Positions 17,534 through 26,349 of a DNA stretch of 64,000 bases are shown here, in pieces. Within the stretch, counting starts at the first letter, position 1. Each line of letters opens with the position of its first letter. The DNA lies in assembly GCA_965204685.1 (NCBI GenBank), contig OZ242004.1:1674001-1738000 (forward strand), in the 5' to 3' direction. The notes under the pieces were generated by a model. It made no database searches. It saw nothing but the letters and a program-made list of their open reading frames with translations, and was not told where the DNA came from. The stretch comes from Bin87 sp965204685. Its GTDB lineage: Bacteria > Chloroflexota > Dehalococcoidia > Lucifugimonadales > UBA3495. The translations under genes and the position numbers were made by a program.

Positions 17534-18211
17534 TCAAGGGACGTTGTCGAAGATGCGCTCGCGCACGTTGAAGGCGAAGCCGGGCAGGACGTCGCCGCCA
17601 CCCAGCACATCCGGGTCCTGCAGGATCTCCGGTTCCGCGCCGGGTCGGTAGACTGCCACGAGGCGATTGGTGGGATAAATTACCCACACGAGGCGCGCCC
17701 CTCCTTCAAGATAGAGGCGCACCTTGTACTGGAGTTCCCGTTCTCGATTGGAAGGCGACACGATTTCTACAATGAACTCGGGAATGACCGCTGCGAAGGG
17801 CGGCGTGCGCGCTTCTTCGGGCAGCGCATTCCAGCGCTCATCAGAAATCCAATATGCGTCGGGGCCGATGCGGGAACCGTCCGGCAGGATAAAGCGCCCC
17901 GACGAACCGCCGGCACGCCCGCCGCTAGCACGAGACCAATCCAACACCGCCGACGCCATTTCAAGCTCGAACCATTCTCCGGGAAACCCTGTCGGGGGCA
18001 TTATTTTCAGTTCTCCCTGTGCAGTGATCTCAAAATCACCCACCGAATCCTTGTTTCGTTCGGCAAATCCCTCAAACCAGGTGTCCAGATCCGGACTATC
18101 CAATGACTTTCCGAACTCGGACAAAGGGATGAGGAAGTAGCCCAGGACATCGAACGGTCCGCTCGCGTCGCGCGGCACTTTGACAAGGGCCTCAGCTTGC
18201 ACGGCAGCCAT
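17534..18211 (-). CDS. Uma2 family protein inside the cobalamin operon
   Basis: The 225-aa product has RIGPDAYWISDER near residue 113 and PEFIVEIVSPSN near 138, with Val where the catalytic Lys would be. LQYKVRLYLEGGARLVWVIYP follows. Its ATG directly abuts the cobB stop (zero spacing). Transcription and probably translation are therefore tied to cobB. There is no known link between Uma2 and cobalamin synthesis; it is likely an inserted passenger. Confidence 0.85.
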   Translation of the reverse strand: MAAVQAEALVKVPRDASGPFDVLGYFLIPLSEFGKSLDSPDLDTWFEGFAERNKDSVGDFEITAQGELKIMPPTGFPGEWFELEMASAVLDWSRASGGRAGGSSGRFILPDGSRIGPDAYWISDERWNALPEEARTPPFAAVIPEFIVEIVSPSNRERELQYKVRLYLEGGARLVWVIYPTNRLVAVYRPGAEPEILQDPDVLGGGDVLPGFAFNVRERIFDNVP

Positions 18212-19588
18212 CTACAAACCCCCGTTCGCCGTGGCGCAGGTATCCACAAACCGTTTTGCCAGCCCCGGCCGGCTGCCCAGGTGGACGTGGATGTAGGAGG
18301 CCCAGACACTGCCGGCGCGGAAGCCCTCGGGCCGGCCGTCCTGGTTGACCACCTGGTAGGCGGCGCTGGCGGCGTCGGGGGGATCCTGGAGCACCGACCA
18401 GTGGAACTCGTGGCCGCGCACCTGCTGGCCGGCGGTGAGCAGCGGGCCGTCGCCGCAGGCCGCCACCTCCCGGTAGCCCAGGTGCAGCCGCCGTCCTTCC
18501 ATGGACGACACCACGGGAATCGCGCCAACCATGGGGAACTGCCGGCCGTCCAGGTCGGACAGGCTGCGGCCCAGGTACATCAGGCCGCCGCACTCGGCGT
18601 AAACGGGCAGATTCCGCGCCACGGCATCGCGCATGGAAGCGAGCATGCCGGCGTTGCCGGACAGCTCCTCGGCGAACAGCTCGGGGAAGCCGCCCCCCAG
18701 GTAGACGCCGCCCACGCCGTCGGGCAGCGATTCGTCATCCAGCGGCGAGAAGGGCACGATCTCCGCGCCCCACGCCGCCAGCAGGTCCAGCGAGTCCTGG
18801 TAGTAGAAGGAGAAGGCGCGGTCCTGGGCCACGGCGATGGCGGTGCGGGGAGCCTGCGGTATCTCGGGGAAAACGCCGGCGCCGGCATCCCGGGGACGGC
18901 CGGCAGTGGCGGCAATGCGGGCGATGGCGTCCAGGTCGATGGTCTGCTCGATCTGGGCGTTGAGGGCGTCGTACCAGTCGTTCATGACGGTGCCCTCGGC
19001 GGTAGGGATGAGGCCCAGGTGGCGCTCGGGCTGCACCAGGTCGTCGCGGCGGGGGAGCCAACCCACCACGGGCAGGCCGGTGGTCGCCTCGATCTGGGGC
19101 TGGCAGAACTCCAGGTGCCGCTCGCTGCCCACGCCGTTGAGGATCACGCCGGCGACGTGCAGGTCGGGATCGAACTGCTGATAGCCGAGGACCTCGGCGG
19201 CGACGCTGCGGGCCACCTTGCCGGCGTCGGCGATGAGGATCACCGGGGCGTCCAGCAGCTTGGCCAGCTCGGCTGTAGAGCCGTCCTCGTCCAGCGACGA
19301 GTGGCCGTCGAAGACACCCATGACACCCTCGACCACCGCGATGTCGGCGGCGCCGGCGGCCCGGTGGAACAGCTCGGAGACGACGGGGTGGGGCAGCAGC
19401 CAGGTGTCCAGGTTGCGCGAGGGCACCCCGCAGGCAATGGTGTGATACGACGGGTCGATGTAATCGGGGCCGGCCTTGAAGGGCTGGACGCGCATCCCGC
19501 GGCGGGCCAGCGCACCCATGACGCCGCTGGCGATGGTGGTCTTGCCGACGCCGGAGCGGACGCCGGCGATGACGATGGCGGAGGTCAT
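18212..19588 (-). CDS. cobB: Cobyrinate a,c-diamide synthase
   Basis: The 458-aa enzyme (CobB/CbiA) combines an ATP-binding N-terminal domain (AGVRSGVGKTTIASGVMGAL near residues 7-26) with a class I glutaminase domain. That domain has YAECGGLMYLGRSL near 340 holding the nucleophile Cys, and a late GHEFHWS with the His. It amidates the a and c side chains of cobyrinic acid using glutamine and ATP. I start at 19588, where the family N-terminus begins; longer frames add Arg-rich nonsense. Confidence 0.94.
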   Translation of the reverse strand: MTSAIVIAGVRSGVGKTTIASGVMGALARRGMRVQPFKAGPDYIDPSYHTIACGVPSRNLDTWLLPHPVVSELFHRAAGAADIAVVEGVMGVFDGHSSLDEDGSTAELAKLLDAPVILIADAGKVARSVAAEVLGYQQFDPDLHVAGVILNGVGSERHLEFCQPQIEATTGLPVVGWLPRRDDLVQPERHLGLIPTAEGTVMNDWYDALNAQIEQTIDLDAIARIAATAGRPRDAGAGVFPEIPQAPRTAIAVAQDRAFSFYYQDSLDLLAAWGAEIVPFSPLDDESLPDGVGGVYLGGGFPELFAEELSGNAGMLASMRDAVARNLPVYAECGGLMYLGRSLSDLDGRQFPMVGAIPVVSSMEGRRLHLGYREVAACGDGPLLTAGQQVRGHEFHWSVLQDPPDAASAAYQVVNQDGRPEGFRAGSVWASYIHVHLGSRPGLAKRFVDTCATANGGL

Positions 19589-19598
19589 GGCGGGGACG

Positions 19599-20039
19599 CT
19601 ACGGGTGCTCTCCCGCCGACCCGTAGGCCTCGGCGGGCAGATCGATCTTGTCCGGATACTTGTCCAGCAGGGCCATGAAGAAGTTGTGCCGCGGCGGGTT
19701 GGTAGCGTCGTCGTCTGACTTGCGCAGGTAAACACGCATGGCCGGGTTGCCCTCGCCGTCGCGCATCCACAGTTGGTACGAGGGTAGGCCCTGGTCGTTG
19801 GTGGTGTGGACGAACTCCGCCTCGCGGATCTTGGACATGTCCAGGTGCATGTGCGTCCCGCCGGGCACCATGAGGGTCACGATGCGACCGTCGGGAGTGA
19901 ACCGCAGGTCGTCGAAGTCCATGTAGACCTCGGCGGAGGCGGCGGTGCTCTCCAGCATCACCACAACCTCGTTGAATCCGATGCCGTCGACCCCGTCGCG
20001 GCATTCTTCGAGTATTTCGCGGAGCATGACGTCGCTCAT
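19599..20039 (-). CDS. Unknown 146-aa protein, first gene behind the cobalamin riboswitch
   Basis: A soluble acidic 146-aa protein starting at the ATG at 20039, which has GAGGTGACT upstream. The strand-rich centre ends in a His-containing stretch (GGTHMHLDMSKIREAEF). I see a vague resemblance to ChuX/HutX-type haem carriers but would not assign it. As the first gene after the riboswitch terminator and ten bases before cobB, it is expected to be controlled by cobalamin. A role in corrin or tetrapyrrole handling is plausible. Confidence 0.7.
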   Translation of the reverse strand: MSDVMLREILEECRDGVDGIGFNEVVVMLESTAASAEVYMDFDDLRFTPDGRIVTLMVPGGTHMHLDMSKIREAEFVHTTNDQGLPSYQLWMRDGEGNPAMRVYLRKSDDDATNPPRHNFFMALLDKYPDKIDLPAEAYGSAGEHP

Positions 20040-20221
20040 CCAGTCACCTCTCAATTGACGTAGCGCCCGGGCCGTTCGACGGGTGCATTGGGTCGATTAT
20101 CACCCAGCGGCCACGGCAAGGCAAATTGACGAATGCGCGCCCCGACGGACCGATGGAGGAGGAACCGGTCCGCCGGAGCGGCGCAGGGGAGTAGTCATTC
20201 CTGAAACAAGCATTGCTGCAA

Positions 20222-20253
20222 CAAAAAACCCGACTGCAATCTTGCGGTCGGGT
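20222..20253 (-). terminator. Terminator of the cobalamin riboswitch leader
   Basis: On the minus strand ACCCGACCGCAA and TTGCAGTCGGGT pair with one mismatch around a three-base loop, followed by TTTTTTG. It lies about 85 bases after the riboswitch B12 box and 183 bases before the first gene. This fits termination when the ligand is bound. Confidence 0.88.
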
Positions 20254-20335
20254 GACGGAGCCTGCGGCTGGGAACCGGTCTTGCTATGGGTATACCGGGA
20301 TTCCGCCCACTCGTTCCACGAAGTGCAGCTGGAAC

Positions 20336-20560
20336 ACACCCGCTGGCAGGCCTCCTGGCTGATGGCTGATAACGACGCTCCTCCGCCTTCCCATCCGCTC
20401 ATACGCGGGCAGTGGCTTGCGCCGGCATCGCTGGGATGCCAACGGGAGGGACGTCTCGCCAATTACAGTGGCGGGACCGCACCGGATTCACACCGGATTT
20501 CCTTTTCAGCCCGCTGTGCGCGTGTGGTTGGGTGCGCGACTAACGGGCCACCGGCAGGCG
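20336..20560 (-). promoter_or_regulatory. Cobalamin riboswitch
   Basis: Read on the minus strand, the core GGAAATCCGGTGTGAATCCG leads into GCGGTCCCGCCACTGTAA. These are the conserved central blocks of cobalamin aptamers. About 110 bases later comes AGCCAGGAGGCCTGCC, a close match to the B12 box AGCCAGGAGACCTGCC. An intrinsic terminator follows at 20222. It should switch off the 146-aa gene, cobB, the Uma2 and cobO when cobalamin is plentiful. The exact ends are estimated. Confidence 0.92.
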
Positions 20561-20586
20561 TTTACGGTTCAGTTGTTAACGATGTC

Positions 20587-20615
20587 AGGTTAGCAGGCGG
20601 CGCGGGCGGAGTCAA
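20587..20615 (-). promoter_or_regulatory. Putative sigma-70-type promoter of the riboswitch leader
   Basis: On the minus strand TTGACT (20610-20615) and TAACCT (20587-20592) are 17 bases apart, just upstream of the aptamer. The match is moderate, but spacing and position are right. Confidence 0.45.
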
Positions 20616-20691
20616 ACTGCCCTGACGCGTTGATGCCTGCGTCTTGCGCGCTGGTTGTATAATCTACAGTAGGCAGTTGGAGGCGGTTGAA

Positions 20692-21024
20692 ATGCTACTG
20701 TTCTCGAACGGGATTGACCTGCCCGAGTGGGCCTGCGCAGAGGTTGAGGCGAGAGGTCGCGACCTCGGTATCGGACCGGACGAACTGGTCAGGTATCTGG
20801 TGTGTACCCACATCAGGAATGGACCAGAGGCGTCGGACACGCAATTTACCGTACCTCGTTCTATGGAATCGAGCCTCGTCGGAGACGACTTCATGGTTGT
20901 GCGTCGAAGCGAGGACGCGGTGGTGCTGGTCCCAACCGTTTCCATGTCCTTTGACGACGCCTTGGCGCAATTCCAATCCAACGGATGTTCTGAAGCGGAC
21001 GTTTTGCGCGCATTGTCAGACTGA
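20692..21024 (+). CDS. Putative antitoxin of PIN pair 1, unfamiliar family
   Basis: A 110-aa protein starting at an ATG with TTGGAGG upstream and a TATAAT at 20658-20663. The first 40 residues (LPEWACAEVEARGRDLGIGPDELVRYLV) look like a ribbon-helix-helix-type DNA-binding part. A strand pair (DDFMVVRRSEDAVVLVPT) and a C-terminal helix follow. It is collinear with the protein at 29649 but longer than typical VapB. The stop overlaps the PIN gene start (TGATG). Antitoxin status is inferred from that arrangement. Confidence 0.75.
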   Translation: MLLFSNGIDLPEWACAEVEARGRDLGIGPDELVRYLVCTHIRNGPEASDTQFTVPRSMESSLVGDDFMVVRRSEDAVVLVPTVSMSFDDALAQFQSNGCSEADVLRALSD

Positions 21025-21443
21025 TGGTGCTGAGTGTCATCTACGACACGAGCGTCATCCTGGCGCAAATGACCCCGGTTCCCCAGGACGGCAGCATCAT
21101 CTGGCGGTGGATGGTGGACGGCTTGGTCGAACCGGTAGTGTCCGATTATCTAGTTGACGAGTTGCGCAGAAACTTGGCGCTGCCCCGTTTTGGGCTGGAG
21201 CGGGCAGCACAAGCGCGCATACTCGCTGAGTACCTCCGGCATGCTTTGGTCGTAGATAACATTCCGCCGTCAGGGGTTGAATGCAGGGATCCCAAGGATG
21301 TGCCGGTGCTGGATCTGGCAATTTGGGCCGGCGTGGATGCCCTGGTCACGCTGGACCCTGACCTACTGGCGCTGGACGGGGAGTTCGACTTCCGTATCGT
21401 GCGGCCATCCGGTATGCACCAAATGCTGGAGGACGGAGCGTGA
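21024..21443 (+). CDS. PIN domain toxin (VapC-like), pair 1
   Basis: The 139-aa PIN protein starts SVIYDTSVILAQM, with the first metal-binding Asp. VVSDYLVDELRRNL has the conserved Glu near residue 47. DPKDVPVLDLAIWAGVDALVTLDPDLL near 89-115 gives the remaining acidic residues. PIN toxins cleave tRNA or rRNA. It overlaps the upstream antitoxin and is a clear paralogue of the protein at 29972. Confidence 0.88.
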   Translation: MVLSVIYDTSVILAQMTPVPQDGSIIWRWMVDGLVEPVVSDYLVDELRRNLALPRFGLERAAQARILAEYLRHALVVDNIPPSGVECRDPKDVPVLDLAIWAGVDALVTLDPDLLALDGEFDFRIVRPSGMHQMLEDGA

Positions 21444-21491
21444 TCCGGCCAGCGCGCAGGCGACCAATCGCGTCGAAGATTTCCGCTGCTG

Positions 21492-22502
21492 TCAGTACTC
21501 CAGCATCATCCGCTGCAGCTCGGCGTGGTCGCTGGTCTGCGTCAGGCCGAGCATGAGCAGGATGCGCGCCTTCTTGGGGTGCAGGTTGTCGGCGACGATG
21601 TAGCCCTCCTCGGTGAAGCGGCGGGTCTCGACGACCCGTCCGGTGCCGACGTGGGTGGACAGGACCACGGGGATGCCGGCGGCCTGGGCGTTTTTCAGGC
21701 CGGCCATGAACGTCGACGGCGAACCGCCGCTGCCCAAACCGGCGGCCACGATGCCGTCCACGCCGTCCGCGACCAGGGCGTCGATGACCGTGCTGCCGGC
21801 GCCGGCGTAGCCGTAGGCGATGTCCACCCGGGGCAGTTCGTCGATGGCGGATACGTCGAACTCCGAATCGACGGTGTGCCTCCGTTCGGGCCGGCGGTAG
21901 TAGACGACCTGGCCGTCGGCATCGGCGTAGCCCAGGAAGCCCATGTGGCCGGACTGGAAGGTCTCGACCCGGTAGGAGTCGGTCTTGGTAACGTCCCGGG
22001 CGGACTGGATCTCGTTGTTCAGCACCACCAGGGCGCCGCGGCCGGTGGACTGGGGCGCCGCGGCGATTCGCACGGCGTCCAGCAGGTTGTTGTCGGCGTC
22101 GGTGCCCATGGCCGACGGAGGACGCATGGCGCCGGTCACGGCCACCGGCCGGCGGTCCCGCACGGTGAGGTTGAGGAAGTAGGCCGTCTCTTCCAGCGTG
22201 GCAGTGCCGTGGGTCACGGCCGCGCCGGCGGCGTCGGGGTCGGCGGCGAAGCGCTCGTTGATGCGCTGGGCCAGGGTGAGCCAGTGGGGCGGATAGACCT
22301 CGGTGCTGCCCACGTTGATCACCTGCTCCGGTATCACCTCGGCCAGTTCGTTGGCCTCCGGGACCCGGGCCAGCATTTCCTGGATGGTCAGTTGCTGCCC
22401 CTGGTAGCTGTAGTTGGCGAAATCGGTGCGAGATTCGCCAACGAATGAGATCGTGCCTCCCGTGCCAAACAGATACACTCGGCGGCCAGGTTCGTATGCC
22501 AT
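21492..22502 (-). CDS. ansA: L-asparaginase
   Basis: The 336-aa enzyme has the two signature threonines: LFGTGGTISFVGES near residue 11-24 and VTHGTATLEETAYFL near 97-111. It hydrolyses asparagine to aspartate and ammonia. The length is that of the bacterial type I/II family. There is no signal peptide, so it acts in the cytoplasm. It converges with PIN pair 1 and has a 162-base repeat element upstream. Confidence 0.9.
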   Translation of the reverse strand: MAYEPGRRVYLFGTGGTISFVGESRTDFANYSYQGQQLTIQEMLARVPEANELAEVIPEQVINVGSTEVYPPHWLTLAQRINERFAADPDAAGAAVTHGTATLEETAYFLNLTVRDRRPVAVTGAMRPPSAMGTDADNNLLDAVRIAAAPQSTGRGALVVLNNEIQSARDVTKTDSYRVETFQSGHMGFLGYADADGQVVYYRRPERRHTVDSEFDVSAIDELPRVDIAYGYAGAGSTVIDALVADGVDGIVAAGLGSGGSPSTFMAGLKNAQAAGIPVVLSTHVGTGRVVETRRFTEEGYIVADNLHPKKARILLMLGLTQTSDHAELQRMMLEY

Positions 22503-22580
22503 TTGAAACCCCCTTGTCGTCTCGACCGGCAGGATGAAAATACCATTCTACGCCGGCCGCTGCCCACTCGTGCGCGGTTT

Positions 22581-22742
22581 GGTAACTGTTCAGAATTCAG
22601 GGGGTTGTCATTGCGAGGCGCTTGCGCCGTGGCAATCTTGACGCCGTAGCCGCAACGTCTGTCCCAAAGGACTCCCTTACACCAACGAGATTGCCGCGCT
22701 GCGCTCGCAATGACACTTTCCCCGCAACTCTGAACAGTTACC
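22581..22742. repeat. MITE-like element of family B with 14-bp terminal inverted repeats
   Basis: The ends are GGTAACTGTTCAGA and its perfect inverse TCTGAACAGTTACC. Inside them TTGTCATTGCGAG and CTCGCAATGACA are also inverted. The 162-base unit carries no open frame of note. One end of the same unit recurs at 26989-27028. No clear target-site duplication is visible. Confidence 0.85.
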
Positions 22743-23005
22743 ATTGCTCAGCTCATCTGTCGCCTCCGCCTGATCTTGTGTGATAATGACGGCGCCGCAG
22801 CACTCCACACTTGCCATGCGGGTCTCAGGCCCGCCTATCCGTTCGGAGCGGCCCGGCGCCTTCTGGGAGGGGTGTCCTGCTGCGAGACGGTGCAGTCCGG
22901 CCACAGTGACCGGCTTACCCAATGACAGACGACCCCTCTCTCCCTACAGATTGGCCTACCCGTAGGGCCCTGTAAACATACAAATGACAGGAGCTTGGAG
23001 AATCC
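22743..23005 (+). other. Leader region before cobT without a recognised element
   Basis: No gene is visible. The stretch has several GC hairpins and a GATAAT at 22781-22786 that could be a -10 element. GGTGCAGTCC and GCCACAGTG at about 22890-22911 faintly recall cobalamin aptamer blocks, but the B12 box and correct order are missing. I do not call a riboswitch here. Confidence 0.4.
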
Positions 23006-24076
23006 ATGCCAATATCACCGCTGGTTGACCAGACCATTGCGGCCATCGGGCCGCTGGACGCCGAGGCGGTAGCCGCCGCCGAGGCTCGCCAGGGAGTGCT
23101 CACCAAGCCCCCGGGAAGCCTGGGACGGCTCGAATCGCTGTCCATCCAGTTGGCCGGAATAACGGGCCAGCCCATCCCGCAGATCACCGGCAAGGCGGTC
23201 ATCGTGGTGGCCGGCGACCATGGCGTCGCCTCCGAGGGCGTGTCGGCCTACCCCGCCGAGGTCACGCCGCAGATGGTGTTCAACTTCGTGGCCGGCGGCG
23301 CGGCGATCAACGCGCTGGCCCGCCACGCCGGCGCCAGCATCACCGTGATCGACGCCGGCGTAGCGGTGGACCTCGACCCGCAGCCCGGCCTGACCATCGC
23401 CAAGGTCGGCTACGGCGCGGGGAACATCGCCCGCGGCCCCGCCATGAGCAGGGAGGACGCCGTCCGCTGCCTGGAGATCGGCATCAACGCCGCCAACGAG
23501 CAGGCCGACGCCGGCGCCAACCTCATCGCCGGCGGCGACATGGGCATCGGCAACACCACGCCGTCGGCCGCCATCACCGCCGCCATCACCGGCGCCGACG
23601 TGGCCACGGTCACCGGCCGGGGCACGGGAGTGGACGACGCCGGCCTGGAGGGCAAAATCGCCACCATCCGCCGTGCCCTGGAGGTCAACCAACCCGACGG
23701 CAGCGACGGCCTGGACGTGCTGACCAAGGTGGGCGGGTTCGAAATCGGCGTGCTGGCCGGCGTCATGCTGGGCGCGGCGGCGCGCAACTGCGCCGTAGTC
23801 GTGGACGGGTTCATCAGCGGCGCGGCGGCCCTGGTCGCCTGGCGGCTCTGTCCCGCCATCGCCCAGCGCTGCATCGCCGCCCATCGCTCCGTGGAGCCGG
23901 GCCACAACGTCGGCTTGAGCGCAATGGGTCTCGTGCCCCTGCTGGACATGGAGATGCGCCTGGGCGAGGGCACCGGCGCGGCCCTGGCCATGCCCATCGT
24001 TGAGGCAGCAGCCAAGACCCTGGCGGAGATGGCGACCTTTGCCGAGGCCGGCGTCTCCGACCGCGACGACGGTTAG
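23006..24076 (+). CDS. cobT: Nicotinate-nucleotide--dimethylbenzimidazole phosphoribosyltransferase
   Basis: The 356-aa enzyme has the family start TKPPGSLGRLESL near residues 32-44. GDHGVASEGVSAYPAEVT near 72, GGDMGIGNTTPSAAI near 173 and the C-terminal LGEGTGAALAMPIVEAA with the catalytic Glu follow. It makes alpha-ribazole phosphate from dimethylbenzimidazole and nicotinate mononucleotide. GGAG sits upstream of the ATG. It heads the plus-strand nucleotide-loop block. Confidence 0.95.
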   Translation: MPISPLVDQTIAAIGPLDAEAVAAAEARQGVLTKPPGSLGRLESLSIQLAGITGQPIPQITGKAVIVVAGDHGVASEGVSAYPAEVTPQMVFNFVAGGAAINALARHAGASITVIDAGVAVDLDPQPGLTIAKVGYGAGNIARGPAMSREDAVRCLEIGINAANEQADAGANLIAGGDMGIGNTTPSAAITAAITGADVATVTGRGTGVDDAGLEGKIATIRRALEVNQPDGSDGLDVLTKVGGFEIGVLAGVMLGAAARNCAVVVDGFISGAAALVAWRLCPAIAQRCIAAHRSVEPGHNVGLSAMGLVPLLDMEMRLGEGTGAALAMPIVEAAAKTLAEMATFAEAGVSDRDDG

Positions 24077-24086
24077 TTTGGAGCGA

Positions 24087-24230
24087 CTAGTTGTCGCTGT
24101 TCCGGCTCATGGACTCGATGGCGGAGCCCAGTTTCACGACGAGATACAACACGCCGACCGAAACGACCAACGCTCCGACCGCGACGATAAGGCCCGAAAA
24201 GCCGGTGAGCAGCATGGCTACGTCTGTCAT
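24087..24230 (-). CDS. Small single-helix membrane protein, 47 aa
   Basis: From the ATG at 24230, preceded by AGGAG at good spacing, a 47-aa product has one long hydrophobic helix (residues 6-32) and a short charged tail. It is on the opposite strand to cobT and cobS. I do not recognise it. The well-placed ribosome-binding site argues it is real. Confidence 0.6.
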   Translation of the reverse strand: MTDVAMLLTGFSGLIVAVGALVVSVGVLYLVVKLGSAIESMSRNSDN

Positions 24231-24388
24231 AAGACACGCTCCTGATGTTGGATGTGCGATGCTACCATACTGACGGGCTATACACAAATTCGGCAAATTA
24301 TCAGCGTCTGCGCGCATGATAGTGGTATTAATGATCCGAATCAGTCACCAAGGGGTATGGAAGTACGCCGTATCCGTCGCTCCTATTT

Positions 24389-24400
24389 AGACTATAGTCT
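24389..24400 (+). promoter_or_regulatory. AT-rich palindrome upstream of cobS
   Basis: AGACTATAGTCT is a perfect 12-base palindrome in an AT-rich island that stands out from the GC-rich surroundings, 64 bases before cobS. It could be an operator or part of a promoter. There is no regulator gene beside it to support a specific call. Confidence 0.3.
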
Positions 24401-24464
24401 ATATGAACGGGCCAACTGCGCGGGTTGCCCATAAGTTTGCCGGCATAACCGTCGTTGAATTGAG

Positions 24465-25367
24465 ATGCGCTATTTGTTCGCCCCGTTCCTGGTGGCGCTG
24501 TCCTTCCTGACGCTGCTGCCGGTGGGGGTGGCGAACCCCACCGACGCCGAAATCTCCCGCTCCCGGGGCTGGTACCCCTGCGTCGGCCTGCTCTACGGGC
24601 TGCTCCTGCTGGGCATGGCGTTGCTGTGGGCGCTGCCGTTGGCGCTGCCCCTTTTCCTGCAAGTTCTAGCGGCCTTGTTGGTGGTGGCGCTGGCGGTAGC
24701 CAACCGGTTCCTGCACCTGGACGGCCTGATGGACTTCTGTGATGCAATGTGGGGCGGGCACACGGTGGAGCGACGGTTGGAGATAATGCGCGATTCCCGC
24801 GTGGGTTCCTTTGCTGTTGCCGGTTGCGTCAGCGTCTTGCTGGTCAAATTCTCCGCGTTGCTGTCGCTGCTGACCATGGTCTCGAGCTTGAGCGCGCTGT
24901 TGCTTTTCCCCATGGTGTCACGGTGGACGATGACCCTGTTGCTGACGGCATTCCCTTACGGCCGGCAACAAGGCATCGGCAGCGCGTTTGCGTCGAGTGG
25001 ACGCCCCTGGGTGGCAACCGGGTTTGCCCTGCTTACCGTGACCGCCGGCGCGTGGTTGTTGTTGGGGCCGGTGGGAATCGTGGTTTTGGTTGCGGTGTCG
25101 GCAGCGTCGCTGGCGCTGGGTTGGTGGACATCGAGACGGCTGGGCGGCGGGCTGACTGGCGACTGCTACGGAGCAGCCAATGAAATCATGGAAGCGCTGG
25201 CATTGTTGTTGCTGCTGATTCTGTTGTGGCGCGCTGAAATGAGTGGCATCGGGATTGGGTCCGGTTACGGCATAGGGGTAGTGGTCGGTTACGGCGGCGG
25301 GATTCTGACCGACATTCCCTGGCCGATTGCGTTGCCGGGCGATTGGTTTTCTTACCCCGGCCCGTGA
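24465..25367 (+). CDS. cobS: Adenosylcobinamide-GDP ribazoletransferase
   Basis: The 300-aa integral membrane enzyme has FLTLLPVGV at the N-terminus. HLDGLMDFCDAMWGG near residues 85-99 is the acidic active-site segment. RLGGGLTGDCYGAANEI near 224-240 is the second signature, and several membrane helices are present. It joins alpha-ribazole to adenosylcobinamide-GDP. The last 45 residues are an unusual Gly/Tyr-rich tail after the normal end of the family. That tail may come from repeat-like DNA. The stop is followed two bases later by cbiB. Confidence 0.93.
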   Translation: MRYLFAPFLVALSFLTLLPVGVANPTDAEISRSRGWYPCVGLLYGLLLLGMALLWALPLALPLFLQVLAALLVVALAVANRFLHLDGLMDFCDAMWGGHTVERRLEIMRDSRVGSFAVAGCVSVLLVKFSALLSLLTMVSSLSALLLFPMVSRWTMTLLLTAFPYGRQQGIGSAFASSGRPWVATGFALLTVTAGAWLLLGPVGIVVLVAVSAASLALGWWTSRRLGGGLTGDCYGAANEIMEALALLLLLILLWRAEMSGIGIGSGYGIGVVVGYGGGILTDIPWPIALPGDWFSYPGP

Positions 25368-25368
25368 A

Positions 25369-26349
25369 ATGGACGCACTGGCGCACACCTTCACCACGTT
25401 GCCTGTCCCCCTGGACGTGCTGGTCCTGCTGCTGGCGCTGCTGCTGGACCTGGCCCTGGGCGAGCCGCCCAATCGCCTGCACCCCACGGTGTGGATCGGC
25501 AACACCGTCGCTCTGGCCGAGCGCATCGCCCCCGGCCCGCAGGCGCCGCCGTCGCTGCAACTGGCCTTCGGCGCCGGCATGGCCCTGCTGATACCGGCGG
25601 CGTGGGGCGCGGCCGCATGGGCAGTCAGCTTCGGATTGCTCCAGCTGCATCCCCTGGCCTACCTGCTGGTGGTCGCAGTGCTGCTCAAGACGACCTTCTC
25701 GGTGCGGATGCTGCACCGCGTCGCCGCCGGCATCGGCCGGATCCTGACCGCCGGCGACATCGCGGAGGCGCGGCGGCAGATGTCTGCCCTGGTCAGCCGC
25801 GACACCTCGCAACTCACTACTGGCCAGATGGCCGCCGGCGCCATCGAATCCGTGGCCGAGAACATCACTGACAGCATCGTGGGGCCATTGCTGGCCTTTG
25901 CCCTGTTCGGTCTGCCGGGCGCGGTGGCCTACCGCGCGATCAACACGCTGGACAGCATGGTCGGCTACCACGGCCGTTACGAGTACCTGGGCAAGGCATC
26001 GGCCCGGTTGGACGACCTGGTGAACCTGATCCCGGCGCGTTTGGCGGCGCTGCTGCTGTGGTTGTCCACCGCCGCGCTGCCCGGGATGGCCGGCGGGCGA
26101 GCCTGGCGCGTCATGTTCGCCCACCGGGGACGCACCGAGTCGCCCAACGCCGGCTGGACCATGGCGGCCATGGCCGGCGGCCTGGGCGTGACGCTGGAAA
26201 AGGTGGGCCACTACCGCCTGGGCGACCCCGCGCCGGAGCCCGAGGCGCAGCACATCGGCCGCGCCACCCGCGCCCTCTACGCCACCACTGCGCTGGCCGC
26301 CGCCGTCGCCGTCGTCATCCTGTGGCTGCGGTGGGCCTACTGGCCGTAG
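25369..26349 (+). CDS. cbiB: Adenosylcobinamide-phosphate synthase
   Basis: The 326-aa membrane enzyme has LALGEPPNRLHPTVWIG near residues 28-44. QMAAGAIESVAENITDS near 150, YRAINTLDSMVGY near 189 and the SPNAGWTMAAMAG segment near 262 follow. It attaches aminopropanol phosphate to cobyric acid. I start at 25369, two bases after the cobS stop. The last 21 bases of the gene and 12 beyond are repeated exactly at 27041. Confidence 0.94.
   Translation: MDALAHTFTTLPVPLDVLVLLLALLLDLALGEPPNRLHPTVWIGNTVALAERIAPGPQAPPSLQLAFGAGMALLIPAAWGAAAWAVSFGLLQLHPLAYLLVVAVLLKTTFSVRMLHRVAAGIGRILTAGDIAEARRQMSALVSRDTSQLTTGQMAAGAIESVAENITDSIVGPLLAFALFGLPGAVAYRAINTLDSMVGYHGRYEYLGKASARLDDLVNLIPARLAALLLWLSTAALPGMAGGRAWRVMFAHRGRTESPNAGWTMAAMAGGLGVTLEKVGHYRLGDPAPEPEAQHIGRATRALYATTALAAAVAVVILWLRWAYWP

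Noticed and set aside
20100..20625. Protein-coding frames on both strands over the riboswitch region
   Set aside because: The conserved aptamer, B12 box and terminator explain the sequence, and the frames lack ribosome-binding sites and family features.
22880..22925. Possible second cobalamin riboswitch before cobT
   Set aside because: GGTGCAGTCC and GCCACAGTG look suggestive, but there is no B12 box, no GGAAxxxGGTG order and no terminator.
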